Source: Blastopirellula marina
GTDB lineage: Bacteria > Planctomycetota > Planctomycetia > Pirellulales > Pirellulaceae
NCBI RefSeq assembly: GCF_002967715.1
Contig: NZ_PUIA01000042.1
Span: forward strand, 1-64,000
DNA: 64,000 nt
Direction: 5' to 3'
Shown: positions 16,936 to 24,537 of the stretch, one piece after another
Layout of the letters: every line of letters begins with the position of its first letter
Numbering within the stretch: the first letter of the stretch is position 1
Program-made: the position numbers and the translations under genes
Notes under the pieces: generated by a model
Databases searched by the model: none
The model's input: only the letters and a program-made list of their open reading frames with translations
Told to the model about the DNA's origin: nothing

Positions 16936-17721
16936 ATGTCTCAGCCCCCTATTCTCGTCAAAGTTCATCAAAACCTCGGCACGATCTCGATTCATCGAGA
17001 AGAGAAACGCAACGCCCTCACGCGGGCCATGATCTTCGACTTGATTCAAGCCTTTCGCGATTTGCATGGCGAACGCAAGGTGCGAGCTGTTGTGCTGACC
17101 GGGGCTGGCTCGGCGTTTTGTGCTGGCTTGTGCCTGGAAGAGATGAACGCGATTGTGCAGGAAGACGACAACTTCGATCGCTGGCATCAAGATACCAGTA
17201 GCCTGGCCGAGCTGATTCAGTTGATGCTGCAGTTCCCCAAGCCGATCATCTCGGCCGTGAATGGCCCTGCGATGGGATTCGGGGCAGGGCTGGTCCTGGC
17301 ATCCGATATTGCCATCGCTGGCCCCGAAGCAACGCTCGGCTTTCCCGAACCCAAGCGTGGCATCGTCAGTGGTCTTTGCTCGCCGCTATTGCACTTCCGC
17401 ACCGGCGGACGACACGCTGCCCGGCTGCTACTGACTGGAGAAACAATCACGGCCGAACGAGGCGTGCAGATCGGAGCCTACGACGAGATCGTTCCGACGA
17501 AGAACCTGTGGGCCTACGCCGCCGAACTGACCAAGCAAATCGCCCAGTCCGCACCCCAGGCCATCCAACTGACCAAGAAGCATTTGAACGAAACCGTTGG
17601 CGAACAACTCGAGATGTTGATTTCACTCGGTGCCGCCGCCAGTGCCACCAGTCGCACGACCGATGCCGCCAAGGAAGGGCTTGCCGCATTTGTTGAAAAG
17701 CGAGAGCCGGAGTGGAAGTAA
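16936..17721 (+). CDS. Enoyl-CoA hydratase/isomerase family protein
   Basis: 261 aa from the ATG at 16936 (MSQPPILVKVHQ..); 27 extra upstream residues of the open frame look non-coding. Crotonase-fold motifs: HREEKRNALTRAM, the oxyanion-hole part GAGSAFCAGLCL, and NGPAMGFGAGLVLASDIAIA, followed by LGFPEPKRGIVSGLCSPL. These enzymes hydrate or isomerise enoyl-CoA thioesters, for example in beta-oxidation or amino-acid breakdown; the exact substrate cannot be read. Lone gene, convergent with a secreted DUF4034-like protein. Confidence 0.85.
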   Translation: MSQPPILVKVHQNLGTISIHREEKRNALTRAMIFDLIQAFRDLHGERKVRAVVLTGAGSAFCAGLCLEEMNAIVQEDDNFDRWHQDTSSLAELIQLMLQFPKPIISAVNGPAMGFGAGLVLASDIAIAGPEATLGFPEPKRGIVSGLCSPLLHFRTGGRHAARLLLTGETITAERGVQIGAYDEIVPTKNLWAYAAELTKQIAQSAPQAIQLTKKHLNETVGEQLEMLISLGAAASATSRTTDAAKEGLAAFVEKREPEWK

Positions 17722-17765
17722 CACGCTACGCTTCGACTGGGTAAGACTGGCGAATGCTCAGTATT

Positions 17766-17793
17766 CTGTGTGGCACTGGCCAGTGCCACACAG
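17766..17793. repeat. Perfect 28-bp palindrome
   Basis: CTGTGTGGCACTGG / CCAGTGCCACACAG is a perfect inverted repeat with no loop, between the convergent ends of the enoyl-CoA hydratase gene and the DUF4034-like gene. A TGGCACTGGCCAGTGCCA type motif is of the kind dispersed in planctomycete genomes. It could serve as a bidirectional terminator or be a REP element; no T-tract is present. Confidence 0.6.
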
Positions 17794-17826
17794 AGGTCTT
17801 ACGGGGTGATCGTCATACGGCCAGCT

Positions 17827-19842
17827 TCACGGCTTGTCTGCTTCCCTTTGCTTGTACTGCTCGTAGATCTTATCGATCACTTCTTGCCGGTTCGGTAGAG
17901 GTTCTTCTCGGCCAATTTCCATTAGTTCGACCAGGCGTGTGGCGGCGGCCCGGGCGGCTTCTTCGTCTTCCCATTTGATGGCCACCTGCAGGGTCTGTTG
18001 GATGGTGCGTCGGTTCTCGGTGGTCTTGGTCATCGCAACAAGCCCCTTCAAGATTCGCTCGCGTGAGAATCCTGTTTCGACATCGATGTTGTCCCAGCCC
18101 ACATATCGAGAAATATGTTGAGCAAGCGTAGCGTACAGAATGTCTCCGTCGTCTCCACCAATCTTGTCGGCCGTGAAACGTGCCAGGTACTCGGTTTCGC
18201 CTGGCTTGCCGCCCCAGCGTGGCAGGCGGGCGACCGCTTCTTCAGTGAAGGTGCGATGGTAGGTCGGATACTTGGCGAACGCATCACGCAGGTAGCCGTT
18301 GATTTCGTCGCGATCCCACTGCAAGTTCTTACCGGCAATGATCGCGCAGGTGTAGCCTTCGGCCGGGATGTAGTCTTGATCGAACAGCGGCTCGGCGACT
18401 TCCCACGACTTTTCCATGTTTTCGTAAAACGTTTTCCAACCTTCTTCGGTCACCGTGTTGGCGAAGCCTTCACCGCGAGCACGGTAGCCTGCGGCGAGGT
18501 ACAGGCGGAACAATGCGATGCGGGTGAACTGGCAATTGTTCGGGTTGTTGTCGATCCAATCATGAAACGCCTTATAAGGTCTTTCCTCGTGACCAGGCAG
18601 GCGAGGTGCGACCCGCTGGACGATGCTCATCAAAAACGAATAAGGCGTTTCGTGTTCGCTGTCTTGAAAGTGATCAATCCGATCGTTCCACTTCTTGGCG
18701 ATCAGTTCCAACGCGTCGAATCGCTGATTGATCGTTGCGATGGAAATCATATCCACCAGTTCATTCAGCGGATTTCCGATATCGACATAAGCATTCCATC
18801 GCGTCACATGACCTTCCGGAGTGATCGTGACCATGGCTTCGTCGTTGGGCACCAGATACGTATGCTTGGCAGGCAGATCTTCCGGTAGTTGAACCGTCTT
18901 CTCTACGTTGCCAAAGGCCAGGCTTCGCAGTTCCAACTGCTCGTCCGATAAGGTCCAGATCCAAGGTTTTCGAAAGACAAAAGCCGCGTCACGCAGGGGC
19001 GTTTCGAAATCGACTTTTGAGAAACTCGCTTCGTATTTGTTCTCTCCTTGGAAAGCCAATTGCGACCAGGCCAACTGCTCGGGGCCCACCAGTAAAAAGC
19101 GAACGTCGGATGCCTCGATACGATGGGGTGGCTTGAGTTCAATATTGTTTTCCAGCTTCTCTTTACCATCGAAGTAGACGTCGCTGACTTGGTTGTTGTC
19201 GTCGATGTAGATCTTCCACCAGTTTTGCAGGCCACCGCCGGCCGCGACCAGGCTTTTCACGGGGGTGTCTTCGCTGGGACCAAACTCGAAGCCCTTCGAT
19301 TTCCCTCTGGCGTCGACTTCAAACGACTTGCCGAATCCATCGACGGCTATCACGCGGTTTTGATCCGCGGATAGTTGAACCATCTGCAGGGGTGTCTTAT
19401 AGGCTTTGTACTCGATCAATGGTTTGCTGCGGCTCGCCACGAAGACCTGGATCAGGCCAGAGGGAAAGCCGACCACAGCGGACGTGCCGTTGTAGGCGAT
19501 ATCGAGCACCGCGTCCGGCGATGCCTGTTCGGGAACGATGCGGGAAATTTGCTCCCCTGTTTTCAAATTCCAAAAGACGAGAGCACCCTCTTGGTCTAGC
19601 ACCAGCAGCGTACCTCCATCGCGAGAAACGACTGTCTTGCTGATCGCTGGCCCACTTAAATCGAACTCGTTGGCCTTGCTGATCTGCATCGGCCGCTGAC
19701 GATGAGCCAGGCGATCCCACAGCTTGGCGAGGTCTTCCGCCGATGGCTGCTGCGACGCTTGACCATACGAGGAAACCGGAAGGCTAAAGGCCAACAGTCC
19801 GAAAGCGATCGCCGCATAAGCGATGAAGGAAGGTAATCGCAT
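17827..19842 (-). CDS. Secreted WD40-like/DUF4034-like protein
   Basis: 671 aa from the ATG at 19842, where a signal peptide begins (MRLPSFIAYAAIAFGLLAFSLPVSSYGQ); 28 residues upstream are not signal-like. The N-terminal two-thirds has beta-propeller-like repeats (SRDGGTLLVLDQEGALVFWNLKTG, YNGTSAVVGFPSGLIQVF). The C-terminal third (YIPAEGYTCAIIAG.., YPTYHRTFTEEAVARLPRWGGKPGE) resembles DUF4034, a helical repeat-like domain of unknown role. It is exported, probably periplasmic or outer-membrane associated. The gene stands alone; function unknown. Confidence 0.6.
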   Translation of the reverse strand: MRLPSFIAYAAIAFGLLAFSLPVSSYGQASQQPSAEDLAKLWDRLAHRQRPMQISKANEFDLSGPAISKTVVSRDGGTLLVLDQEGALVFWNLKTGEQISRIVPEQASPDAVLDIAYNGTSAVVGFPSGLIQVFVASRSKPLIEYKAYKTPLQMVQLSADQNRVIAVDGFGKSFEVDARGKSKGFEFGPSEDTPVKSLVAAGGGLQNWWKIYIDDNNQVSDVYFDGKEKLENNIELKPPHRIEASDVRFLLVGPEQLAWSQLAFQGENKYEASFSKVDFETPLRDAAFVFRKPWIWTLSDEQLELRSLAFGNVEKTVQLPEDLPAKHTYLVPNDEAMVTITPEGHVTRWNAYVDIGNPLNELVDMISIATINQRFDALELIAKKWNDRIDHFQDSEHETPYSFLMSIVQRVAPRLPGHEERPYKAFHDWIDNNPNNCQFTRIALFRLYLAAGYRARGEGFANTVTEEGWKTFYENMEKSWEVAEPLFDQDYIPAEGYTCAIIAGKNLQWDRDEINGYLRDAFAKYPTYHRTFTEEAVARLPRWGGKPGETEYLARFTADKIGGDDGDILYATLAQHISRYVGWDNIDVETGFSRERILKGLVAMTKTTENRRTIQQTLQVAIKWEDEEAARAAATRLVELMEIGREEPLPNRQEVIDKIYEQYKQREADKP

Positions 19843-20016
19843 GCCGTCGAATGTCCCACGAGGAAAAGAGTGTGTCTTGGAAAAGGAAGGGCGAACACAC
19901 TCTAGTCTAGGCGTTAGACGCGGCAAACGAGAACGTTTTTCTCGAATTCGTCTTGCTTCGTGTCAAAGAAAAAGTCGGGCGAATTGAGCACCATGCGATG
20001 CTGCTTGTCGATTGTG

Positions 20017-21627
20017 TTAACGATCGATTAAATCCAGTACGCTGAATACCGGGCAGTGATCAGAAGTTTCCGATGCTTCCAGCACGCGGCAAACCGGGGC
20101 CGACCATCGTGCGGCAGGCGAACCGAAGATGAAGTCGATTTCAATCTCTGGTTTATCCGAAGGCCAGGTCAGGCGGCGCTCTTGCGGTTTCTTCGCTTCG
20201 ATGCTGTTCTCGCTCAATAGCTTTAGCGTGCGCGAATCGCGGACGTCGTTGAAGTCACCCAGTAGGATGTACGGCACGTCTAGGCTCTTCAGGTACTTCG
20301 ATAACGCTTCGGCCTGGGCGTAACGGTATGTGTCGTCGTCGACCCAATCGAAGTGGACGTTGACCGCCACGATCTTCTGACCCGAAGGGAGTGCGATGCG
20401 GGCCGCGAGTGCCACGCGCGGTTCGTTTCCCTTGGGAAGATTCACCTTGGTGATCGATTCGATTGGATGCCGCGAAAGCAGCCCCATGCCGTACTGGCCC
20501 CCTTGCAGGTCCATGAACTTGCCAAACGCGGCGTGCATGCCCAACTGTTTGCCGAGCGACTCTGCCTGGTTCTCGTTGCCGCTACGTTTGACGCCGTTGT
20601 CGACCTCTTGCAGCCCGACGATATCAGGCGACAGATTGCGAAGCAGGGCCGCCGTGCGCGTGAGATCGACCTTCCCGCTATTGCCGGCCCCGTGGCGAAT
20701 GTTGTAGCTAACCGTACGCAGACGCTGCGTCGACTTGTTGGGATTCAGGAAAGCAAAGCGAGCAACCACTGCGGCATGATCCGATGGGAACTTCTGCTCG
20801 TGCGTATCGATTCGCTTTACGTCAGTCGCTTGCAGGTTATCGCCGCGATAATAGATGTAGTCGATGCGGTCTTGCTCTTGTTCAGGAAAACGGGGTGTCC
20901 AGGTACTGTCGAGCCGACGACTGACTTCCGGACGCAGCTCGCGCCAGGCATCGCGAAAGCCAGCGTTGGGCAGGATGCGACTGGTCGGCCAATCGATGGC
21001 AACCTGGTAGTCGGCCTGAGCGGACGGAATGTAATCGAGACGCGACATGCTGTTGAAGTCGCCAGCGATGATGATTGGAATGCCGGCGTACTTTGCATCG
21101 GCGAGCCGCGCTTTGATCCGCTTCCACATCGCTTGCAGGTCATCATGCGACGGCTGACAAACGGCAAGCATCTTCTGCTGGTCGCTTACATCACGGGTAC
21201 CAGGCTTCCAGATCTCGCCGTCGAACGGCAACCAGATCGAATAGCAGGCCACTCGCTGCTTTGACGGAAGCTCGACGATCGCCCCGGCGCATTTGAACGG
21301 CTCGAAAACCGAAATGTCTTCCACCACCGGATAACGGCTGAGCAGCGATACGTTTGTTCCACGAGGATGAAAGTGATAACCGAGAGCCTCGGCAATCTGC
21401 TCGCCAGAGCCATACGTTTCCTGCAGAGCGATCACGTCGGCCTGGCTATGCTTAATGACGTCGATCACGCGCTGCACGCCGACCTGTTGGCCATCTTCTT
21501 TACCACCGTGCCAGATGTTCCAGGTCATCACACGCAGGGCAGGGGAGTCGTCTGCCGAAGCGTTTGCCGGGACAACAACCAGGCAAACAACCAGAAGAAG
21601 CCAGCGAGGTGTGCAACTAAAATGCAT
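20017..21627 (-). CDS. Tandem endonuclease/exonuclease/phosphatase domain protein
   Basis: 536 aa with a signal peptide (1-26). Two EEP-family domains sit in series: the first from RVMTWNIWHGG through LQETYG, AGDFNSMS and a PSDHAAVVARF end; the second from RTVSYNIRHGAG through LQEVDNG, LLGDFNDVRD and TSDHCPVFSVL. Each carries the Asn, Glu, Asp-Asn and Asp-His residues of the Mg-dependent active site. So both halves are likely active on phosphodiesters or phosphate esters: DNA/RNA, inositol phosphates or lipids, not distinguishable here. Tandem duplication in one exported protein is uncommon. It is a lone - strand gene. Confidence 0.8.
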   Translation of the reverse strand: MHFSCTPRWLLLVVCLVVVPANASADDSPALRVMTWNIWHGGKEDGQQVGVQRVIDVIKHSQADVIALQETYGSGEQIAEALGYHFHPRGTNVSLLSRYPVVEDISVFEPFKCAGAIVELPSKQRVACYSIWLPFDGEIWKPGTRDVSDQQKMLAVCQPSHDDLQAMWKRIKARLADAKYAGIPIIIAGDFNSMSRLDYIPSAQADYQVAIDWPTSRILPNAGFRDAWRELRPEVSRRLDSTWTPRFPEQEQDRIDYIYYRGDNLQATDVKRIDTHEQKFPSDHAAVVARFAFLNPNKSTQRLRTVSYNIRHGAGNSGKVDLTRTAALLRNLSPDIVGLQEVDNGVKRSGNENQAESLGKQLGMHAAFGKFMDLQGGQYGMGLLSRHPIESITKVNLPKGNEPRVALAARIALPSGQKIVAVNVHFDWVDDDTYRYAQAEALSKYLKSLDVPYILLGDFNDVRDSRTLKLLSENSIEAKKPQERRLTWPSDKPEIEIDFIFGSPAARWSAPVCRVLEASETSDHCPVFSVLDLIDR

Positions 21628-21745
21628 TGAGATTCCCAGGAATTCATCAACCGTTTTGCAGAAAGGCCAGTAGCCAATAAAACCTGGATGAACCCGAAGG
21701 GCAAGCCACTCTTTTGGACGTTGAGTGGAAATGAGGGACGCTGGT

Positions 21746-21994
21746 TCAGGTCAGCATCCAGGCACTGAAGCTACCCAGGCCTGCAGCAAACAGGATCATC
21801 GCTCCGGCACATCCGCTGGCCTTGGGCAAGACTTCGCCGTCGGCAATCATCTTGGCCTGAATCGCCTCGACCTGGTCTTTCGCTTCCTTCAGGCCGATGC
21901 CTGATTCTTCGCGCAGGGTCTTGATGGCTTGGATCTTCTGTCCCTGACGAAGTTGCTGTTTGACTTGGTCGAGAGAAGGTTGTTCTTGCGTCAT
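21746..21994 (-). CDS. L7/L12 C-terminal-like domain protein with membrane tail
   Basis: 82 aa. Residues 20-48 (KIQAIKTLREESGIGLKEAKDQVEAIQ) match the factor-binding helix region of ribosomal protein L7/L12 (K.L.e.tgLgLkeAK..V). A hydrophobic C-terminus (GCAGAMILFAAGLGSFSAWML) is a single membrane segment. Such fusions occur as small proteins in several phyla; whether they bind translation factors or only reuse the fold is unknown. It is preceded by a strong terminator for the upstream gene, so it probably has its own promoter. Confidence 0.6.
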   Translation of the reverse strand: MTQEQPSLDQVKQQLRQGQKIQAIKTLREESGIGLKEAKDQVEAIQAKMIADGEVLPKASGCAGAMILFAAGLGSFSAWMLT

Positions 21995-22023
21995 GATTGC
22001 CTTGGGGGATCAAGAAACAAAAA

Positions 22024-22049
22024 GAGTGTCCCAAGTTTTTGGGACACTC
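22024..22049 (-). terminator. Rho-independent terminator for the 70-aa gene
   Basis: Read on the - strand, an 11-bp perfect stem (GAGTGTCCCAA / TTGGGACACTC) with a 4-nt loop is followed by TTTTTGTTT. It lies downstream of the - strand gene 22128-22340 and upstream of the L7/L12-like gene, so it should end the former. Confidence 0.75.
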
Positions 22050-22127
22050 CAAGTTTAGGTCATTTTAAAAGCTTTGGGGACGCCGATATGAGGAAGAATA
22101 AATGGATAGCGGCGCTAACGAATTCGA

Positions 22128-22340
22128 TTACGAATGAGGAGCCACCTTGGCCCAGTCGCTAAGGCGTTGGGATTTGGAAGTCTCGAAATCGTGAAATTCG
22201 AGGCGCAGTTTGACCAACTGTTGGTCCATCCACTGGGAAAGCTCCATGTAAGGCGCGAGGCCTACCATGATTGGGGCTTCTTCCCGGTCTCGGGCGTCTT
22301 CCAGCTTGATTTGCATGGTATCGAAAAGCGAGTCGTTCAT
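22128..22340 (-). CDS. Hypothetical protein, 70 aa
   Basis: A soluble, acidic, largely helical small protein with no recognised domain; the segment MELSQWMDQQLVKLRLEFHDF could be an amphipathic helix. Followed by an intrinsic terminator on the same strand, which supports it being a real transcript. The region upstream (22341-22532) shows no clear promoter. Confidence 0.5.
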   Translation of the reverse strand: MNDSLFDTMQIKLEDARDREEAPIMVGLAPYMELSQWMDQQLVKLRLEFHDFETSKSQRLSDWAKVAPHS

Positions 22341-22532
22341 TAGCGAACTCCCTGGGGAAAGTTCGCTACGTTCCCTGTAGCTGACCGCAGCGAATCCTGC
22401 GCTGCACTGACGCGTGCTCTACTCAAATTCTAGACGTAAATTCGGCTCCGCGAGTTCACGTGATTCTAAGATTTAGTAAAAAAGGCTCACCCTTGCAATA
22501 GGACTAATGTGGGATCCCATCACGTTAGGCGA

Positions 22533-22667
22533 ATGTTTAAGGGGTTCAAAATCACGATCAAGGCATTTCAGAGGGCATTGAACTACCCTGTATGGGGTGT
22601 CTGTGTTTGCCTCTGGGTTGCTTGCTCGATAGTGAGTGTGATCCTCTCTAATGTCTTATTCGCTTGA
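22533..22667 (+). CDS. Possible 44-aa membrane protein
   Basis: A short frame starting ATG with a weak AGG ahead encodes a protein with a basic, amphipathic N-terminus (MFKGFKITIKAFQRALN) and one hydrophobic segment (WGVCVCLWVACSIVSVILS). Composition is that of a single-pass small membrane protein. It lies in the otherwise gene-poor 1.08-kb interval between 22341 and 23419. Without comparative data it could be chance. Confidence 0.3.
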   Translation: MFKGFKITIKAFQRALNYPVWGVCVCLWVACSIVSVILSNVLFA

Positions 22668-22932
22668 TCGGGTGAGATCTGAGACGAAATAGCGGCCTAT
22701 CTTGGAAAGGACCCTCTTCCCTCCATAAAGTTAACGTACGAATCGATGGGTTGGTTTCCTGATATGTGGAAATAATTCCAGGAATTCCCCAGGCGAGGAC
22801 CGGAATTTCTCAAGATTCAGGCCACGACGGTCGCAATTGCGATTGAGCCGTTTCGACAATTGCCGTACTCTCGGGCTCGTTTGCCTGGGAGCATCGAAAA
22901 AATGTCGCCAGGGGGACAAACGCCGTAATTTT

Positions 22933-22947
22933 TGGCAAACCATTTGC
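22933..22947 (+). promoter_or_regulatory. Candidate sigma-54 promoter (-24/-12)
   Basis: TGGCA-AA-CCAT-TTGC matches the sigma-54 consensus TGGCAC-N5-TTGC apart from two bases, with the invariant GG and GC correctly 10 nt apart. Oriented toward flgM, whose start is about 470 bp downstream. If used, it gives an unusually long leader. No enhancer site was identified. Confidence 0.4.
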
Positions 22948-23253
22948 GTAGACCAGTCGTAACGATTGTGCGATACGCAAGGCAGGTATTCGCCGCCGAT
23001 GGTTCTGCCAAGGGCCGGAAAAAGCCGTTTAATCGGTTTATTTCGCCGGTCCGAAAGAGGCAGCCTTGTCGGCGACGTTGCCAGGGACTGCATAACGAGA
23101 CCGAGTCAAGGATGGTTGAATCTCGAGTGCTAGCAAGTCGATAAGAAGGGTACTTCCTGACAAACTCTTCGCCGTGAGTCACTTGCTTCACACGGATGGC
23201 TATTACTGACACGGAATACGGCACCATGGAAGACGCCAATGAACTATATTTGC

Positions 23254-23303
23254 GAGGTAGGGAAACTGCCTCCCTCAGGTTGCCTGACGAAGCCAGGCTT
23301 ACC
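23254..23303 (+). promoter_or_regulatory. Two consecutive RNA hairpins in the flgM leader
   Basis: Hairpin 1: GAGGTAG (23254-23260) pairs with CTGCCTC (23266-23272), loop GGAAA. Hairpin 2: GGT-T-GCCTG pairs with CAGGC-TT-ACC (23278-23303) with loop ACGAAGC. They lie about 115-165 nt upstream of the flgM start. Similar small stem-loops with ACGAA loops occur in riboswitch-like leaders, but I cannot match it to a named class. Confidence 0.35.
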
Positions 23304-23419
23304 GATTAGGGAAAACCCAGACCTCCGATTCCGGTCATGATTTTAGGGACGTCTCGCTTGAGTGGCCCAATCAACCCACAACTCAAGTAGAAAGACGTCA
23401 AAGGGAGTTAGGATTTACC

Positions 23420-23698
23420 ATGCACATTAATGGCCCAACCGCAGTTCACCCGGCACAGTCCATCCGAGGTCCGCACCACGCACCGCAGGCCCCGGCCGTA
23501 GACAGCCGCACCCAATTCGACACCGTGGACGAACTCGACATTTCGCACGAAGCCGACTTCGCCAGCCAGGTGAAGGACATTCCGGACATTCGCGCCGATC
23601 GAGTTGCCCAGATCAAAGCTCAAATCGCCGACGGGACTTACCTGACCGACGATAAGCTCGATCTGGCCCTGGAGCGTCTGCTGGATGAAATCGGCTAA
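23420..23698 (+). CDS. flgM: FlgM-family anti-sigma-28 factor
   Basis: 92 aa. The C-terminal half is a good match to FlgM: VDELDISHEAD, then IRADRVAQIKAQIADGTYL and LDLALERLLDEIG. FlgM binds and inhibits the flagellar sigma factor FliA until the hook-basal body is complete, then is exported. The N-terminus is disordered and rich in Pro/His/Ala. The gene stands alone, with a long leader that carries hairpins and a candidate sigma-54 promoter, and a strong terminator directly behind it. The ATG follows a weak AGGA box. Confidence 0.88.
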   Translation: MHINGPTAVHPAQSIRGPHHAPQAPAVDSRTQFDTVDELDISHEADFASQVKDIPDIRADRVAQIKAQIADGTYLTDDKLDLALERLLDEIG

Positions 23699-23734
23699 CT
23701 AGCCAGCATCAAACAACTTAGAAAATCAATCGTA

Positions 23735-23773
23735 ACGGGCAGCATTCCTCAGCGGATGCTGCCCGTTTTTTTT
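23735..23773 (+). terminator. Strong rho-independent terminator of flgM
   Basis: An 11-bp GC-rich stem (ACGGGCAGCAT at 23735-23745 with ATGCTGCCCGT at 23756-23766), a 10-nt loop and a run of eight T. It ends the flgM transcript 37 bp after the stop codon. Confidence 0.92.
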
Positions 23774-23854
23774 GTGCCCCGTCTCAAGCTGTTTCCCTCG
23801 CCAAAATCGGCCCCACCTGGGCTTGTAGCAGGGGAACTTTGGCCTAGAATTCCG

Positions 23855-23962
23855 TATTGAGACTGAAAGCCCCGTAAGTAGCGTATCTTCTTAAACTGCA
23901 ATTAGATAGATAAAGCAACTCAGTCTCAATAAAGACGATGACCTTGTTGACCTTATTGAGAT
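23855..23962. promoter_or_regulatory. Repeated half-sites upstream of fur (probable Fur operator)
   Basis: TATTGAGACTGA at 23855-23866, its exact reverse complement TCAGTCTCAATA at 23920-23931 and a third TATTGAGAT at 23954-23962, just before the fur start. TTGAGA-type half-sites resemble the Fur box (TGAGAATNATTCTCA). The position suggests autoregulation; spacing differs from a standard 7-1-7 box, so the exact site is uncertain. Confidence 0.5.
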
Positions 23963-23966
23963 TCCC

Positions 23967-24473
23967 ATGTCTGATCCGTTTGCTTTGGAAGCCGTCGACG
24001 TAGCTCTTACCCCGATGGAGCGGTTCGAGGAGTACCTTAAAAGTAAGGGAAAGCGAATCACGCAGCCTCGCCGCATCCTCATCGAGCACGTTTTTAGCCA
24101 CCACGAGCATTTCGACGCCGATCAATTGATCGACGAACTTTCACACCATAGTAAAGGTTCGGACCGTGTCAGTCGTCCGACCGTCTACCGCACGCTGAAC
24201 GAACTGGTCGAAGCGGGCCTGCTGCGAAAGATGGAAATCGGTGGTCGAGCCGTCTATGAACACGACTACGGCTACCCCGATCACGATCACCTGTACTGCA
24301 CTCAGTGTCAGCAGTTGATCGAATTTCAAAGTGCCGAACTTAAGGAACTTCGCGATGAAGTTGCCCGCCTGCACCAGTTCCGCGCTACCGGCCACCGCTT
24401 CATCATCAATGGTGTCTGCGAAGAGTGCCAGAAAAAGTCGCGCCGCAAAAAACGCCGCGTCGACTTGATCTAA
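23967..24473 (+). CDS. fur: Ferric uptake regulator family protein
   Basis: 168 aa. N-terminal winged helix (MERFEEYLKSKGKRITQPRRILIEHVFSHHEHFDADQLIDEL, then SRPTVYRTLNELVEAGLLRK) and a C-terminal dimerisation/metal domain with HDHLYCTQCQQLIEF and CEECQ, the CxxC...CxxC zinc site typical of Fur/Zur/PerR. It represses iron-uptake or related genes when metal-loaded; which metal cannot be told from sequence alone, though Fur is the most likely. The N-terminus carries about 16 residues more than E. coli Fur and the tail is very basic (KKSRRKKRRVD). Possible autoregulation through the half-sites upstream. Confidence 0.88.
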   Translation: MSDPFALEAVDVALTPMERFEEYLKSKGKRITQPRRILIEHVFSHHEHFDADQLIDELSHHSKGSDRVSRPTVYRTLNELVEAGLLRKMEIGGRAVYEHDYGYPDHDHLYCTQCQQLIEFQSAELKELRDEVARLHQFRATGHRFIINGVCEECQKKSRRKKRRVDLI

Positions 24474-24486
24474 GCGTTCTGATTTT

Positions 24487-24516
24487 TGTCCCCTCTCTCC
24501 GAAGGGGCGGTGGGGC
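24487..24516. repeat. REP-like GC-rich palindrome
   Basis: CCCCTCTCTCCGAAGGGGCGGTGGGG between the convergent ends of fur and purB. It shares the CTCTCC..GGGG(CG)G core with copies at 16816-16847, 26248-26275 and 28611-28652, all intergenic. May act as transcription terminator or be a dispersed non-autonomous repeat. Confidence 0.45.
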
Positions 24517-24537
24517 TGGATACGAGGTTATCCAACA

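Noticed and set aside
22731-23239. Overlapping - strand frames upstream of flgM
   Set aside because: Arg/Ser-rich with no domain, overlapping each other and crossing the leader hairpins; no ribosome binding site.
23250-23330. Cyclic-di-GMP (GEMM-I) riboswitch
   Set aside because: Some pieces (ACGAAGCCAGG, TTACCGAT) resemble it, but the GCAAACC and GACGCAAAGCC motifs are not intact and the pairing differs.
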